From: Streptomyces sedi
GTDB taxonomy: Bacteria > Actinomycetota > Actinomycetes > Streptomycetales > Streptomycetaceae
Assembly: GCF_006335015.1 (NCBI RefSeq)
Contig: NZ_VDGT01000003.1
Span: 248,001 to 312,000, forward strand
Direction of reading: 5' to 3'
DNA length: 64,000 nt
The notes under the pieces are model-generated. The model was not told where the DNA came from. It worked only from the letters and a program-made list of their open reading frames with translations, and did no database searches. Position 1 is the first letter of the stretch; each line of letters begins with the position of its first letter. The translations under genes and the position numbers were made by a program. Positions 50,123-59,485 of the stretch are shown here, piece by piece.

Positions 50123-51784
50123 ATGGACCTTATGGGGGACAAGGCCGGGTTCGAGAGCAGTCGAGCCGCCGCTCAGGAGGGCGCGCGGCTGCTGCGGCTT
50201 GGCGACCTGGACGGGGCGGAGGCGCCGTTGCGGGAGGCGGCGGTGGATGGCGAGCGGTCGGCCGCCAACAATCTGGGCGTACTGCTGCACCAGTCGGGGC
50301 GTGCCCACGAGGCGGCGGAGTGGTGGCGGATCGCGGCGGTGGCGGGCTCGGCGCCGGCCGCGCACGCGCTGGGACGGTACTGCCGCGAGCGCGGTGACGA
50401 GGTGACGGCCGAGTTCTGGCTGCGCCAGGCGGCGGAGTCCGGGCACGCCTCGGGCGCCTTCGCGCTGGGCGACCTGCTGGACCACAGGGGCAACGCCGAG
50501 GCGGCGCGCTGGTTCCTGGCGGCGGCCGAGGGCGGCCACCGGGAGGGCGCCTACCGGTACGGCTGTCTGCTGGCCGAGGCCGAGGAGGCGGCCGGCGAGC
50601 CGTGGTTCCGGCAGGCGGCGGCGCGCGGGCACCGGCGGGCCGCGCTGCGGCTAGGCGCGCTGCTGGAGCGGCGCGGCGAGAGCGCGGAGGCGGGGCGCTG
50701 GTACCTGGAGGCGGCCGAGTCCGGCGAGGCGCGGGCGGCCAGCGCGTTGGGCTTCCTGCTGAACGACTCGGGTGACGAGGACGGCGCCGAGACCTGGTGG
50801 CGGGTGGCGGCCCAGGCGGGCGAGGGGCCCGCGGCCAACGCCCTGGGCGCGCTGTACGCGCGGCGCGGCCAGCGGCAGGAGGCGCAGCGCTGGTACCGGG
50901 CCGCGGTCGAGGCCGGGGACATCAACGGCGCGTTCAACCTGGCGCTGCTGAGCGCCGGTCAGGGGCGCACGGCCCAGGCCGAGCAGTGGTACCGGAGGGC
51001 GGCCTACGCGGGCCACCGCGAGGCGGCCAACGCGCTCGCCGTGCTGCTGTTGCAGCGGGGCGACGCGGACGGCGCCGAGCCGTGGTTCTCGAAGGCGGCC
51101 GAGGCGGGCAGTGTGGACGCCGCGTTCAACCTCGGCATCCTCTACGCGGGGCGCGACCAGGAGGAGGCCGCCGGGCGGTGGTACCGCAGGGCGGCCGAGG
51201 CCGGGCACGCCGAGGCGGCGCTGCAGCTGGCCGTCGGGCTGCTGCGGTCGACGGCCGGCGGCACCGAGCTGGGGCGCGCGCGGAAGTGGCTGCAGCAGGC
51301 GGCCGAGGGCGGCAGCGTCGAGGGCGCCTTCCGGCTGGCGGTGCTGCTGGAGCGGATCGACGGCGCCCCGGAGCAGGGTGCCGAGCCCATGGAGTGCGAG
51401 CACTGGTACGAGCGGGCGGCCGAGCAGGGCCACCGTCGGGCGCAGGTGCGTCTGGGGATGTGCGCGGCGGCCAGGGACGACGTGGTGACGGCGGCTCGTT
51501 GGTACCGGGAGTCGGCGGAGGCCGGCAGCCGCAACGGCGCGTTCAACCTGGGGCTGCTGCTGGCCCGTGAGGGCAGCGAGCCGGAGGCGGCGCTGTGGTG
51601 GCGGCGCGCGGCCGAGGCCGGGCACGGCCGGGCGGCGCTGCGGCTGGCGCTGTTGGCGTCCCGGCGCGGCGACCTGACCGAGGGGGACGCGTGGTGCGCC
51701 CGGGCGATCGAGCTGGGTCCGGCCGAGGTGGCCGAGCGGGCGGCGCGGTTGCGGGACGCGTTGGCGCAGGAGTTGACGGCCTGA
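50123..51784 (+). CDS. Sel1/TPR repeat protein
   Basis: A 553-residue protein composed almost entirely of about 14 to 15 Sel1-like repeats of 33 to 37 residues, each ending in variants of W(Y/W)RxAAEAGH. It is expected to fold as a superhelical scaffold for protein binding, with no catalytic motif. No signal peptide or membrane helix is seen. The ATG at 50123 is used; the ATG at 50132 (MGDKAG) is about equally likely. It stands alone between a terminator and the divergently transcribed leucine-catabolism region. Confidence 0.85.
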   Translation: MDLMGDKAGFESSRAAAQEGARLLRLGDLDGAEAPLREAAVDGERSAANNLGVLLHQSGRAHEAAEWWRIAAVAGSAPAAHALGRYCRERGDEVTAEFWLRQAAESGHASGAFALGDLLDHRGNAEAARWFLAAAEGGHREGAYRYGCLLAEAEEAAGEPWFRQAAARGHRRAALRLGALLERRGESAEAGRWYLEAAESGEARAASALGFLLNDSGDEDGAETWWRVAAQAGEGPAANALGALYARRGQRQEAQRWYRAAVEAGDINGAFNLALLSAGQGRTAQAEQWYRRAAYAGHREAANALAVLLLQRGDADGAEPWFSKAAEAGSVDAAFNLGILYAGRDQEEAAGRWYRRAAEAGHAEAALQLAVGLLRSTAGGTELGRARKWLQQAAEGGSVEGAFRLAVLLERIDGAPEQGAEPMECEHWYERAAEQGHRRAQVRLGMCAAARDDVVTAARWYRESAEAGSRNGAFNLGLLLAREGSEPEAALWWRRAAEAGHGRAALRLALLASRRGDLTEGDAWCARAIELGPAEVAERAARLRDALAQELTA

Positions 51785-51894
51785 CGCGGGAGTTGAGGGC
51801 CTGAGGGCGCCGGACGTGGCGCGCCTTCAGACGGTGGGGCGTGTCCGGTGACGGGCGCGCCCCACCGCGCGTACGACGGCGCGCGGGGGCGCGT

Positions 51895-52530
51895 TCAACG
51901 GGCCCGCTCGGCGTCGGCCGCGGCGAAGGCGCCCAGGGCCATGCGGTGCAGCAGCCCGGCCGTCTCGTCGCGGTCGGGCAGCGCGGTGGGGCGGGAGAGG
52001 CGGCGGGTGGCGTTGAGCAGCCCGAAGACGGCGTGCACACAGGCGCGGGCGCGCGCGGGCGGGAGCGCGGGGTAGACGCCGCGCACCACCTCGACCCACA
52101 GCTCCAGATACTGCCGCTGGAGCTGGCGCACCTGGCGGCGGTCGTCCTCGCGCAGCCGGTCCAGCTCCCGGTCGTGGAGGGTGATCAGGTCGCGGTCGTC
52201 GAGGGCGAAGTCGATGTGCCCGGCGACCAGCGCGTCCAGTGCGGCGCGCGGCGGTTCGCCGGCCGCCTCCGCCTCGGCGACCCGCTGCCGGCCGCCGTCC
52301 CGCAGCCGGGTGGAGATGCCGACCAGCAACTCGGTGAGCATGGCGTCCTTGCCGGCGAAGTGCCGGTAGAGCGCCGGGCCGCTGATGCCGACGGCGGCGC
52401 CTATCTCGTCGACGCCCACGCCGTGGAAGCCGTGCGCGGCGAACAGCCTCGACGCCTCCCGCAGAATCTGCTCGCGGCGCGCGAGCCGCGTGGAGGTCGA
52501 GGAACCGGACGAAGCGTGCTGCTCGCTCAT
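51895..52530 (-). CDS. TetR-family regulator of the acyl-CoA carboxylase operon
   Basis: A 211-residue regulator. The N-terminal helix-turn-helix is clear (ILREASRLFAAHGFHGVGVDEIGAAVGISGPALYRHFAGKDAML). The C-terminal ligand domain is typical TetR_C. It faces the carboxylase operon across a 46-bp gap with a shared operator and probably represses it until a leucine or fatty-acid-derived acyl-CoA is present. No ribosome binding site is seen: the -10-like TACAAT lies 6 nt before the ATG at 52530, so the mRNA is probably leaderless. Confidence 0.9.
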   Translation of the reverse strand: MSEQHASSGSSTSTRLARREQILREASRLFAAHGFHGVGVDEIGAAVGISGPALYRHFAGKDAMLTELLVGISTRLRDGGRQRVAEAEAAGEPPRAALDALVAGHIDFALDDRDLITLHDRELDRLREDDRRQVRQLQRQYLELWVEVVRGVYPALPPARARACVHAVFGLLNATRRLSRPTALPDRDETAGLLHRMALGAFAAADAERAR

Positions 52531-52576
52531 AAAGGTATTGTAGACACGGTGGTTAGCGCCCGTTAACCTGACCGGT
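52531..52576. promoter_or_regulatory. Divergent leaderless promoters with shared TetR operator
   Basis: The 46-bp gap holds an imperfect inverted repeat GGTTAGCGCCCGTTAACC (52551-52568; 7 of 9 positions symmetrical). Leftward: TTAACG-N18-TACAAT with the ATG 6 nt after the -10. Rightward: TTGTAG at 52538-52543 and TAACCT at 52564-52569, with the ATG 7 nt later. The repeat covers the rightward -10 and the leftward -35, so one bound repressor would close both. Confidence 0.65.
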
Positions 52577-54193
52577 ATGCGGCAGGCACCGACGCTCAGC
52601 AGCACCGTTGATCCCGCCTCGGAGGCGTACCAGGCGCACGAGGCGGTGCACCGGGAACGCGCCGCCCGGCTCCGCGAGAAGCTGGCGGTCGCCCGCCTCG
52701 GCGGCGGCGAGCGGGCACGTGCGCGCCATCTCGCGCGGGGCAAGCTGCTGCCGCGCGACCGGGTGGACACCCTTCTGGACCCGGGCTCGCCCTTCCTCGA
52801 ACTGGCCCCGCTGGCCGCCGAAGGGCTCTACGAGGGGCAGGCGCCGGCCGCGGGCGTGATCGCCGGCATCGGCCGGGTCAGCGGTCGCGAGGTGATGATC
52901 GTCGCCAACGACGCGACGGTGAAGGGCGGCACCTACTACCCGCTGACGGTCAAGAAGCACCTGCGCGCCCAGGAGGTGGCTCTGGAGAACCGGCTGCCCT
53001 GCGTCTACCTGGTGGACTCGGGGGGCGCCTTCCTGCCGATGCAGGACGAGGTCTTCCCCGACCGGGACCACTTCGGCCGGATCTTCTACCACCAGGCCCG
53101 GATGTCCGCCGAGGGCATCCCGCAGATCGCCGCCGTGCTCGGTTCCTGTACCGCGGGGGGCGCCTATGTGCCGGCGATGAGCGACGAGGCCGTGATCGTG
53201 CGCGGCCAGGGCACGATCTTCCTCGGCGGCCCGCCGCTGGTGAAGGCCGCGACCGGCGAGGAGGTCACCGCCGAGGAGCTGGGCGGCGGCGAGGTGCACT
53301 CCCGCGCCTCCGGCGTGACCGACCATCTGGCGGAGGACGACGCCCACGCGCTGCGCATCGTGCGCACCATCGTCGACACCCTGCCCGCCAGGGGCCCGCT
53401 GCCCTGGTCGGTGGAGCCCGTCGAGCCGCCGGCGCTGGACCCGGCCGGCCTCTACGGCGCGGTGCCGGCCGACCCCCGCACCCCCTACGACGTGCGGGAG
53501 GTGATCGCGCGGCTGGTGGACGGCTCGCGGTTCCAGGAGTTCAAGGCCGAGTTCGGCCAGACCCTGGTCACCGGCTTCGCCCGGCTGCACGGCCACCCGG
53601 TGGGCGTGGTGGCCAACAACGGCATTCTCTTCTCCGAGTCGGCGCAGAAGGGCGCGCACTTCGTGCAGCTCTGCGACCAGCGCGGCATCCCGCTGCTCTT
53701 CCTCCAGAACATCGCCGGCTTCATGGTCGGCCGGGCCTACGAGGCGGGCGGCATCGCCAAGCACGGCGCCAAGATGGTCACCGCCGTGGCCTGCGCCAGG
53801 GTCCCGAAGCTGACGGTGGTCATCGGCGGCTCCTACGGCGCGGGGAACTACTCGATGTGCGGCCGGGCCTACTCGCCGCGTTTCCTGTGGATGTGGCCGG
53901 GCGCCAAGATCTCCGTGATGGGCGGCGAGCAGGCCGCCTCCGTGCTGGCCACCGTCAAGCGCGACCAGCTGGCCGCCGCGGGCGAGGAGTGGTCGGGGGA
54001 GGACGAGGCGGCGTTCCGCGCGCCGATCAGGGAGCGCTACGAGGCGCAGGGCGACGCCTACTACGCGACCGCCCGCCTCTGGGACGACGGCGTGATCGAC
54101 CCGTTGGAGACCCGGACCGTGCTGGGGCTGGCGCTGACCGCCTGCGCCAACGCGCCGTTGAGCGACGCCGGCTTCGGCGTCTTCCGGATGTGA
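52577..54193 (+). CDS. liuB: Methylcrotonyl-CoA carboxylase carboxyltransferase (beta) subunit
   Basis: A 538-residue acyl-CoA carboxyltransferase. Both carboxyltransferase halves are present: [19 protein letters not shown] and [16 protein letters not shown] in the N-half (acyl-CoA/oxyanion loops); [18 protein letters not shown] and [20 protein letters not shown] in the C-half. The tandem genes for biotin carboxylase, HMG-CoA lyase and acyl-CoA dehydrogenase point to 3-methylcrotonyl-CoA in leucine breakdown rather than propionyl-CoA. It probably has a leaderless mRNA. Confidence 0.9.
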   Translation: MRQAPTLSSTVDPASEAYQAHEAVHRERAARLREKLAVARLGGGERARARHLARGKLLPRDRVDTLLDPGSPFLELAPLAAEGLYEGQAPAAGVIAGIGRVSGREVMIVANDATVKGGTYYPLTVKKHLRAQEVALENRLPCVYLVDSGGAFLPMQDEVFPDRDHFGRIFYHQARMSAEGIPQIAAVLGSCTAGGAYVPAMSDEAVIVRGQGTIFLGGPPLVKAATGEEVTAEELGGGEVHSRASGVTDHLAEDDAHALRIVRTIVDTLPARGPLPWSVEPVEPPALDPAGLYGAVPADPRTPYDVREVIARLVDGSRFQEFKAEFGQTLVTGFARLHGHPVGVVANNGILFSESAQKGAHFVQLCDQRGIPLLFLQNIAGFMVGRAYEAGGIAKHGAKMVTAVACARVPKLTVVIGGSYGAGNYSMCGRAYSPRFLWMWPGAKISVMGGEQAASVLATVKRDQLAAAGEEWSGEDEAAFRAPIRERYEAQGDAYYATARLWDDGVIDPLETRTVLGLALTACANAPLSDAGFGVFRM

Positions 54194-54203
54194 GGGGCAG
54201 CCG

Positions 54204-56261
54204 ATGAGCCGAACGGACAGCCAGCGCACCGACTTCGACACGGTGCTGGTCGCCAACCGGGGCGAGATCGCGGTGCGGATCATCCGCACCCTGCGCCGCC
54301 TCGGCCTCACCTCGGTCGCCGTGCACAGCGACGCCGACGCCGGCGCCCGCCACGTCGCCGAGGCCGACGTGGCGGTGCGGCTCGGCCCGGCGCCGGCCGT
54401 CGACAGCTATCTGCACGTCGAACGGCTGCTGGAGGCCGCCGCGCGCACCGGGGCCGGGGCCGTGCACCCCGGGTACGGCTTTCTCGCGGAGAACGCGGCC
54501 TTCGCCCGGGCCGTCACGGGCGCCGGGCTCGCCTTCGTGGGGCCGCCCGCCGAGGCGATCGAGGTGATGGGCGACAAGATCCGCGCCAAGGAGGCCGTCT
54601 CCGCGGCCGGCGTTCCCGTGGTGCCCGGCGGGCACGGCGACGATCTGCTCGCGGTGGCACGCGAGTTGGGGATGCCGGTGCTGCTCAAGCCGTCGGCTGG
54701 CGGCGGCGGCAAGGGGATGCGGCTGGTCCGCGACGCCGCGCTGCTGGCCGAGGAGATCGAGGGGGCCCGACGCACCGCCCGCTCCGCGTTCGGCGACGAC
54801 ACCCTGCTGGTCGAACGGTGGATCGACCGGCCGCGCCACATCGAGGTCCAGGTGCTGGCCGACGGCTCCGGCCGGGTGCTGCACCTCGGCGAGCGCGAGT
54901 GCTCGCTGCAACGCCGCCACCAGAAGATCGTCGAGGAGGCGCCCAGCCCGCTGCTGGACGAGGCGACCAGGGAGGCGATGGGCCGGGCCGCCGTGCGGGC
55001 CGCCGAGGCGTGCGGGTACCGGGGCGCCGGCACGGTGGAGTTCATCGTGGCGGGTCACGGGACCGGCGGCGAGCACTACTTCATGGAGATGAACACCAGG
55101 CTCCAGGTGGAGCACCCGGTGACCGAGCTGGTGACCGGGCTCGACCTGGTCGAGTGGCAGCTGCGGGTCGCCGCCGGCGAGAGGCTGCCGTTCGCCCAGG
55201 ACGAGATCTCCCTCGCCGGCCACGCCGTCGAGGCCCGGATCTGCGCCGAGACCGCCAGGATCAGCGGGGTGGGCGAGGAACGACGGGTGGACTTTCTGCC
55301 CTCCTCCGGGCCGCTGCTGCTGGTCGAGGAGCCGGCCGGCGAGGGCGTCCGGGTGGACTCCGGGATCGCCACCGGCACCGAGGTCGGCGCGCACTACGAT
55401 CCGCTGCTGGCCAAGGTCGTCGCGCACGGGCCCGACCGCCCCACCGCGCTGCGCCGGCTGCGGGCGGCCCTGCGGCGCACCACGGTCCTCGGCGTGGAGA
55501 CCAACACGGCGTTTCTGCGGGCCCTGTTGGATCATCCGGAGGTCAGGTCCGGCGCGCTGCACACCGGGCTGGTCGACGCCGACGCGGCCGACCTGCTGCC
55601 GGGCGCCGTTCCCGAGGAGGTGTACGCCGCCGCCGCGCTGCTGCGCCAGGCGGCGCGGACGCCGGCGGCCGGGGCGGCCGGCTGGGTCGACCCGTTCGAC
55701 GCGCCCTCCGGCTGGCGGCTGGGCGGCGCGCCGGCGGCCACCCCGCACCGGCTGCGCGCCGGCGGCGCCGAGCCGGTCACCGTGTGGGTGACGGGCGCGC
55801 CCGGGGACTCCGTGCGGATCGGCGAGGGGGAACGGACGCCGGCCAGGCTGGTGGGCGCCGGCGCGCACGAGGCGCGCGTGGAGTACGACGGGCGCGTGTT
55901 GACCTTCACGCACGCCCCCGTGCCGGGCGGGCGCTGGCTCGGCCTGGACGGCGGCTCCTGGCGGCTGCTCGACCACGACCCGGTGGCCTCACGCGCCACG
56001 GCCGGGGGCGCCGGCGGCGAGTCGTTGACCGCGCCCATGCCCGGCACCGTCACGGTGGTCAAGGCGGCCGTCGGCGAGGCGGTGACGGCCGGTCAGAGCC
56101 TGCTGGTGGTGGAGGCGATGAAGATGGAACACCCGATCACCGCGCCGCACGACGGCACGGTCACGGCCCTGGAGGTCACCGTCGGCGACACGGTCGCCAT
56201 GGACCAGACGCTGGCGACGGTGACCGCGGTCACCGCCGGGGCCCCCGGGGGGGAACGATGA
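54204..56261 (+). CDS. liuD: Methylcrotonyl-CoA carboxylase biotin carboxylase/biotin carrier (alpha) subunit
   Basis: A 685-residue protein. The biotin carboxylase domain (about 8-455) shows VLVANRGEIAVRIIRTLR, the ATP-grasp glycine loop KPSAGGGGKGMRLV, ERRHQKIVEEAPSP-type motifs (RRHQKIVEEAPSP) and EMNTRLQVEHPVTE. The C-terminal carrier domain has the biotinylation site VEAMKMEHP (Lys640). It carboxylates its biotin with bicarbonate and ATP for transfer by the beta subunit. The ATG is 10 nt after the beta gene; its stop overlaps the lyase ATG. Confidence 0.93.
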   Translation: MSRTDSQRTDFDTVLVANRGEIAVRIIRTLRRLGLTSVAVHSDADAGARHVAEADVAVRLGPAPAVDSYLHVERLLEAAARTGAGAVHPGYGFLAENAAFARAVTGAGLAFVGPPAEAIEVMGDKIRAKEAVSAAGVPVVPGGHGDDLLAVARELGMPVLLKPSAGGGGKGMRLVRDAALLAEEIEGARRTARSAFGDDTLLVERWIDRPRHIEVQVLADGSGRVLHLGERECSLQRRHQKIVEEAPSPLLDEATREAMGRAAVRAAEACGYRGAGTVEFIVAGHGTGGEHYFMEMNTRLQVEHPVTELVTGLDLVEWQLRVAAGERLPFAQDEISLAGHAVEARICAETARISGVGEERRVDFLPSSGPLLLVEEPAGEGVRVDSGIATGTEVGAHYDPLLAKVVAHGPDRPTALRRLRAALRRTTVLGVETNTAFLRALLDHPEVRSGALHTGLVDADAADLLPGAVPEEVYAAAALLRQAARTPAAGAAGWVDPFDAPSGWRLGGAPAATPHRLRAGGAEPVTVWVTGAPGDSVRIGEGERTPARLVGAGAHEARVEYDGRVLTFTHAPVPGGRWLGLDGGSWRLLDHDPVASRATAGGAGGESLTAPMPGTVTVVKAAVGEAVTAGQSLLVVEAMKMEHPITAPHDGTVTALEVTVGDTVAMDQTLATVTAVTAGAPGGER

Positions 56262-57202
56262 CGCTCGGCACGTTGCCCCGCCGGGTCCGCGTCCACGAGG
56301 TGGGCCCGCGCGACGGCCTGCAGAACGAGTCGGCGGTGGTTCCCGTCGAGGTCAAGGCCGAGCTGGTGCGCCGACTGGTCGCCGCGGGGCTGGACACCGT
56401 CGAGGTCACCAGCTTCGTCCACCCGCGCTGGGTGCCCCAACTCGCGGACGCCGGCGAGCTGTTCCCCCTGGTCAGCGACTTGCCGGCGCGGCTGCCCGTG
56501 CTGGTGCCCAACGAGCGGGGGCTCGACCGCGCCCTGGAGCTGGGCGCCCGCGAGGTCGCCGTCTTCGCCTCCGTCACCGAGTCCTTCGCGCGGGCCAACC
56601 TCAACCGCACCGTCGAGGAGTCGCTGGCCATGTTCGCGCCGGTGGTGGCCAGGGCGAACGCGGCCGGCGTCCCGGTGCGCGGCTATCTGTCGATGTGCTT
56701 CGGCGACCCGTGGGAGGGCGCCGTCCCGCCCGCGCGGGTGGCCGAGGTCGCCGGCAAACTCGCCGAGTTGGGCTGCGGTGAGCTGAGCCTCGGCGACACC
56801 ATCGGGGTCGCCACCCCGGGGCAGGTGGTCGACGTGCTGGGCGCGCTCGACGCCGCCGGGCTGGCCGCCGACCGGCTCGCCGTCCACTTCCACGACACCT
56901 ACGGGCAGGCCCTGGCCAACACCCTGACCGCCCTCCAGCACGGCGTCACCACCGTCGACGCCTCCGCCGGCGGCCTCGGCGGCTGCCCGTTCGCCGGCAG
57001 CGCCACCGGCAACCTCGCCACCGAGGACCTGCTGTGGATGCTCGACGGGCTCGGCGTGGAGACCGGCGTCGACCTCGACGCGCTGGTCGCCACGAGCCGC
57101 TGGCTCGCCGGGCGGCTCGGTCGCCCCAGCCCCTCCCGTACGGTCACCGCGCTGACCGCGTCCGCCGGCGAGGAGCCCCCCGACTCCCACGAGGAGACCT
57201 GA
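56258..57202 (+). CDS. liuE: Hydroxymethylglutaryl-CoA lyase
   Basis: A 314-residue DRE-TIM metallolyase that splits HMG-CoA into acetoacetate and acetyl-CoA, the last step of leucine catabolism. The EVGPRDGLQNE motif gives the metal-site Asp and Arg; VHFHDTYGQALAN gives metal-binding histidines; GLGGCPFA carries the active-site loop cysteine. The ATG overlaps the carboxylase stop (ATGA), with a G-rich ribosome binding site upstream. Confidence 0.94.
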   Translation: MTLGTLPRRVRVHEVGPRDGLQNESAVVPVEVKAELVRRLVAAGLDTVEVTSFVHPRWVPQLADAGELFPLVSDLPARLPVLVPNERGLDRALELGAREVAVFASVTESFARANLNRTVEESLAMFAPVVARANAAGVPVRGYLSMCFGDPWEGAVPPARVAEVAGKLAELGCGELSLGDTIGVATPGQVVDVLGALDAAGLAADRLAVHFHDTYGQALANTLTALQHGVTTVDASAGGLGGCPFAGSATGNLATEDLLWMLDGLGVETGVDLDALVATSRWLAGRLGRPSPSRTVTALTASAGEEPPDSHEET

Positions 57203-57245
57203 GGGGCACCGAGGAGCCCAGAGAAGCCCCACGAAGGAGCCACCC

Positions 57246-58403
57246 ATGCCCCTGGACCACCGCCTCAGCCCCGAGCACGAGCAGCTGCGCCGCACCGTCG
57301 AGGCGTTCGCGCACGACGTGGTCGCGCCCAAGATCGGCGCGTTCTACGAGCGCCACGAGTTCCCCTACGACATCGTCCGCGAGATGGCGCGGATGGGGCT
57401 CTTCGGGCTGCCGTTCCCCGAGGAGTACGGCGGGATGGGCGGCGACTACCTCGCGCTGTGCCTGGCGATCGAGGAGCTGGCCAGGGTCGACTCGTCGGTG
57501 GCGATCACCCTGGAGGCCGGCGTCTCGCTGGGCGCCATGCCGATCTTCCGCTTCGGCACCGAGGAGCAGCGCCGCCGCTGGCTGCCGGCGCTCTGCTCGG
57601 GCGAGTCACTGGGGGCGTTCGGGCTGACCGAGCCGGAGTGCGGCTCGGACGCCTCCGGCACCCGCACCACGGCCGTGCGGGACGGCGGGGAGTGGGTGAT
57701 CAACGGCACCAAGAGCTTCATCACCAACTCGGGCACCGACATCACCGGCCTGATCACGGCGACGGCCGTCACCGGGCGCAAGCCGGACGGCGCCCCGCTG
57801 ATCTCCACCGTCATCGTGCCCTCCGGCACCCCGGGGCTGACCGTCGCGCCCGGCTACTCCAAGGTGGGGTGGAACGCCTCCGACACCCACGAGCTGTCCT
57901 TCTCCGACGTGCGGGTCCCCGAGAGCCATCTGCTGGGCGCGGAGGGGCGGGGCTACGCCCAGTTCCTGAGCATCCTCGACGAGGGGCGGATCGCGATCGC
58001 CGCGCTGGCCACGGGGCTCGCCCAGGGCTGTGTCGACGAGTCGGTGCGCTACGCCGGCGAACGGGTCGCCTTCGGCCGGCCGATCGGGGAGAACCAGGCG
58101 ATCGAGTTCAAGCTGGCCGACATGGCGACCCGGGCGTACACCTCGCGGATCGCCTGGCGCGACGCGGCGTCCCGGCTGGTGGCCGGCGAGCCGTTCAAGA
58201 CCGAGGCGGCCATGGCCAAGCTGCACGCCTCGGAGAACGCGGTGACCAACGCCCGCGAGGCCACCCAGATCCACGGCGGCTACGGCTTCATGAACGAGTA
58301 CCCGGTCGCCCGGATGTGGCGGGACGCCAAGATTCTGGAGATCGGCGAGGGCACCAGCGAGGTACAGCGCATGTTGATCGCGCGCCACCTCAGGGGGGCC
58401 TGA
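57246..58403 (+). CDS. acdH: Acyl-CoA dehydrogenase (AcdH-like, isovaleryl/branched-chain)
   Basis: A 385-residue flavoenzyme of the acyl-CoA dehydrogenase fold (FGLTEPECGSDASGTRTTA substrate/FAD loop; QIHGGYGFMNEYPVARMWRDAKILEI). Glu368 (in GEGTSEVQR) occupies the catalytic-base position of short/medium-chain dehydrogenases. Classic isovaleryl-CoA dehydrogenases have their base elsewhere and no Glu here. Streptomyces AcdH, known from branched-chain amino acid use, fits better. It is the last gene of the operon; the ATG follows GAAGGAG. Confidence 0.92.
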   Translation: MPLDHRLSPEHEQLRRTVEAFAHDVVAPKIGAFYERHEFPYDIVREMARMGLFGLPFPEEYGGMGGDYLALCLAIEELARVDSSVAITLEAGVSLGAMPIFRFGTEEQRRRWLPALCSGESLGAFGLTEPECGSDASGTRTTAVRDGGEWVINGTKSFITNSGTDITGLITATAVTGRKPDGAPLISTVIVPSGTPGLTVAPGYSKVGWNASDTHELSFSDVRVPESHLLGAEGRGYAQFLSILDEGRIAIAALATGLAQGCVDESVRYAGERVAFGRPIGENQAIEFKLADMATRAYTSRIAWRDAASRLVAGEPFKTEAAMAKLHASENAVTNAREATQIHGGYGFMNEYPVARMWRDAKILEIGEGTSEVQRMLIARHLRGA

Positions 58404-58495
58404 CCGTTCCGCGGGGCGGGGTCAACGTGCCGGGTGCGCGCCCCCGTTGGCTCACCCCTGCCCCGCGGGGCGGCCCCGACTGGAAGAATCGGGAC

Positions 58496-59398
58496 ATGGT
58501 CGCCATGGCAGAGATCAGTCAACCGTCCGGCGCGTGGTACTTCGAGGGCGACGCGCTCCGCATCGTCCCCGGCCACGGCAAGGGCGTCCATCTGCTGCGT
58601 TCCTCGTTCGGCGAGGTGCGGGTACCGCTCGAAGCGGTCGCCTCGGTCTCCCACGAGTCCGGGCGCAAGAGCGGACGGCTGCGGCTGCGGCTGCGGGACG
58701 GCGCCGACCCGCTGGTCCAGGCGACCGGGGGGCGGCTGCCCGACGCGGCCGACCCGTACCAGCTGGAGGTGGCGCGTGACCGTTCCGGCGTCGCGGAGTA
58801 CCTGGTCGACGAGATTCGCAACGCGCTGCTGCTCGAACAGGTGGCCAGCGGGCCCTGCGACCGCTATCTGCTGCCGGGCCCCGGCGTTCCGTTGACGCTG
58901 CACGGCTCCGACGGCGAGGTGACCTTCGACGGGGAGCAGCTGCGGATCACCTGGGGATGGGGCGCCGAGGAGAGCAAGAAGAGCGCGGGGCCGCGCGCGC
59001 TCGCCCTCGACGACCTGGCCGAGATCCAGTGGGCCCCGCCGGTCGGCTGGGAGAACGGCTTCGTGCGCTTCCGCCCCAAGGGCGTGGCCCCGGCCTCGGT
59101 GAAGCCGACGCACGACCCCAACACCGTGGTGCTGTGGGGGTTGCGCATGGCCAAGGACATCGCGGAGTCCGCGTTGCTGACCGCCGCCGTGCTGGCCCGG
59201 CTGCCGCACCCCTCCGGCGTTCCGGCCGGCCCCTCGCTGGCCAAGCCGCCGGCCGCCGCCGCGCTGCCGGCGGGCGAGGGCGCCGACCAGGACACGATCC
59301 TGCGGCGGCTGCGCGAGCTCGGGGAGTTGCACCGTTCGGGGGTGCTCACCGACGAGGAGTTCGCCGCCGCCAAGAAGGCCATGATCGACCGGCTCTAG
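58496..59398 (+). CDS. DUF4429 protein with C-terminal SHOCT domain
   Basis: A 300-residue cytoplasmic protein with two DUF4429 modules (about 10-105: GAWYFEGDALRIVPGHG; about 120-225: VTFDGEQLRITWGWGAEESKK) related to membrane-associated PH-like domains. A SHOCT helix-turn-helix follows at the end (ILRRLRELGELHRSGVLTDEEFAAAKKAMIDRL), a short oligomerisation module. Function is unknown. The ATG at 58496 has GGAAG 9 nt upstream; the ATG at 58505 is possible. Confidence 0.85.
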   Translation: MVAMAEISQPSGAWYFEGDALRIVPGHGKGVHLLRSSFGEVRVPLEAVASVSHESGRKSGRLRLRLRDGADPLVQATGGRLPDAADPYQLEVARDRSGVAEYLVDEIRNALLLEQVASGPCDRYLLPGPGVPLTLHGSDGEVTFDGEQLRITWGWGAEESKKSAGPRALALDDLAEIQWAPPVGWENGFVRFRPKGVAPASVKPTHDPNTVVLWGLRMAKDIAESALLTAAVLARLPHPSGVPAGPSLAKPPAAAALPAGEGADQDTILRRLRELGELHRSGVLTDEEFAAAKKAMIDRL

Positions 59399-59428
59399 CG
59401 GGCTTTCGAGCGACTTACGACACGTCCG

Positions 59429-59444
59429 TGCCCGATATCGGGCA
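59429..59444. promoter_or_regulatory. Perfect 16-bp palindrome upstream of the 91-aa gene and glmS
   Basis: TGCCCGATATCGGGCA is a perfect palindrome 42 bp before the GTG of the small gene and 31 bp after the DUF4429 stop. It is followed by GGAATGTTGCGAAAG. It is a candidate operator; its regulator is unknown. Confidence 0.5.
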
Positions 59445-59485
59445 GGAATGTTGCGAAAGCCTCCCCCGCTCCGCAGTATCGAGGG

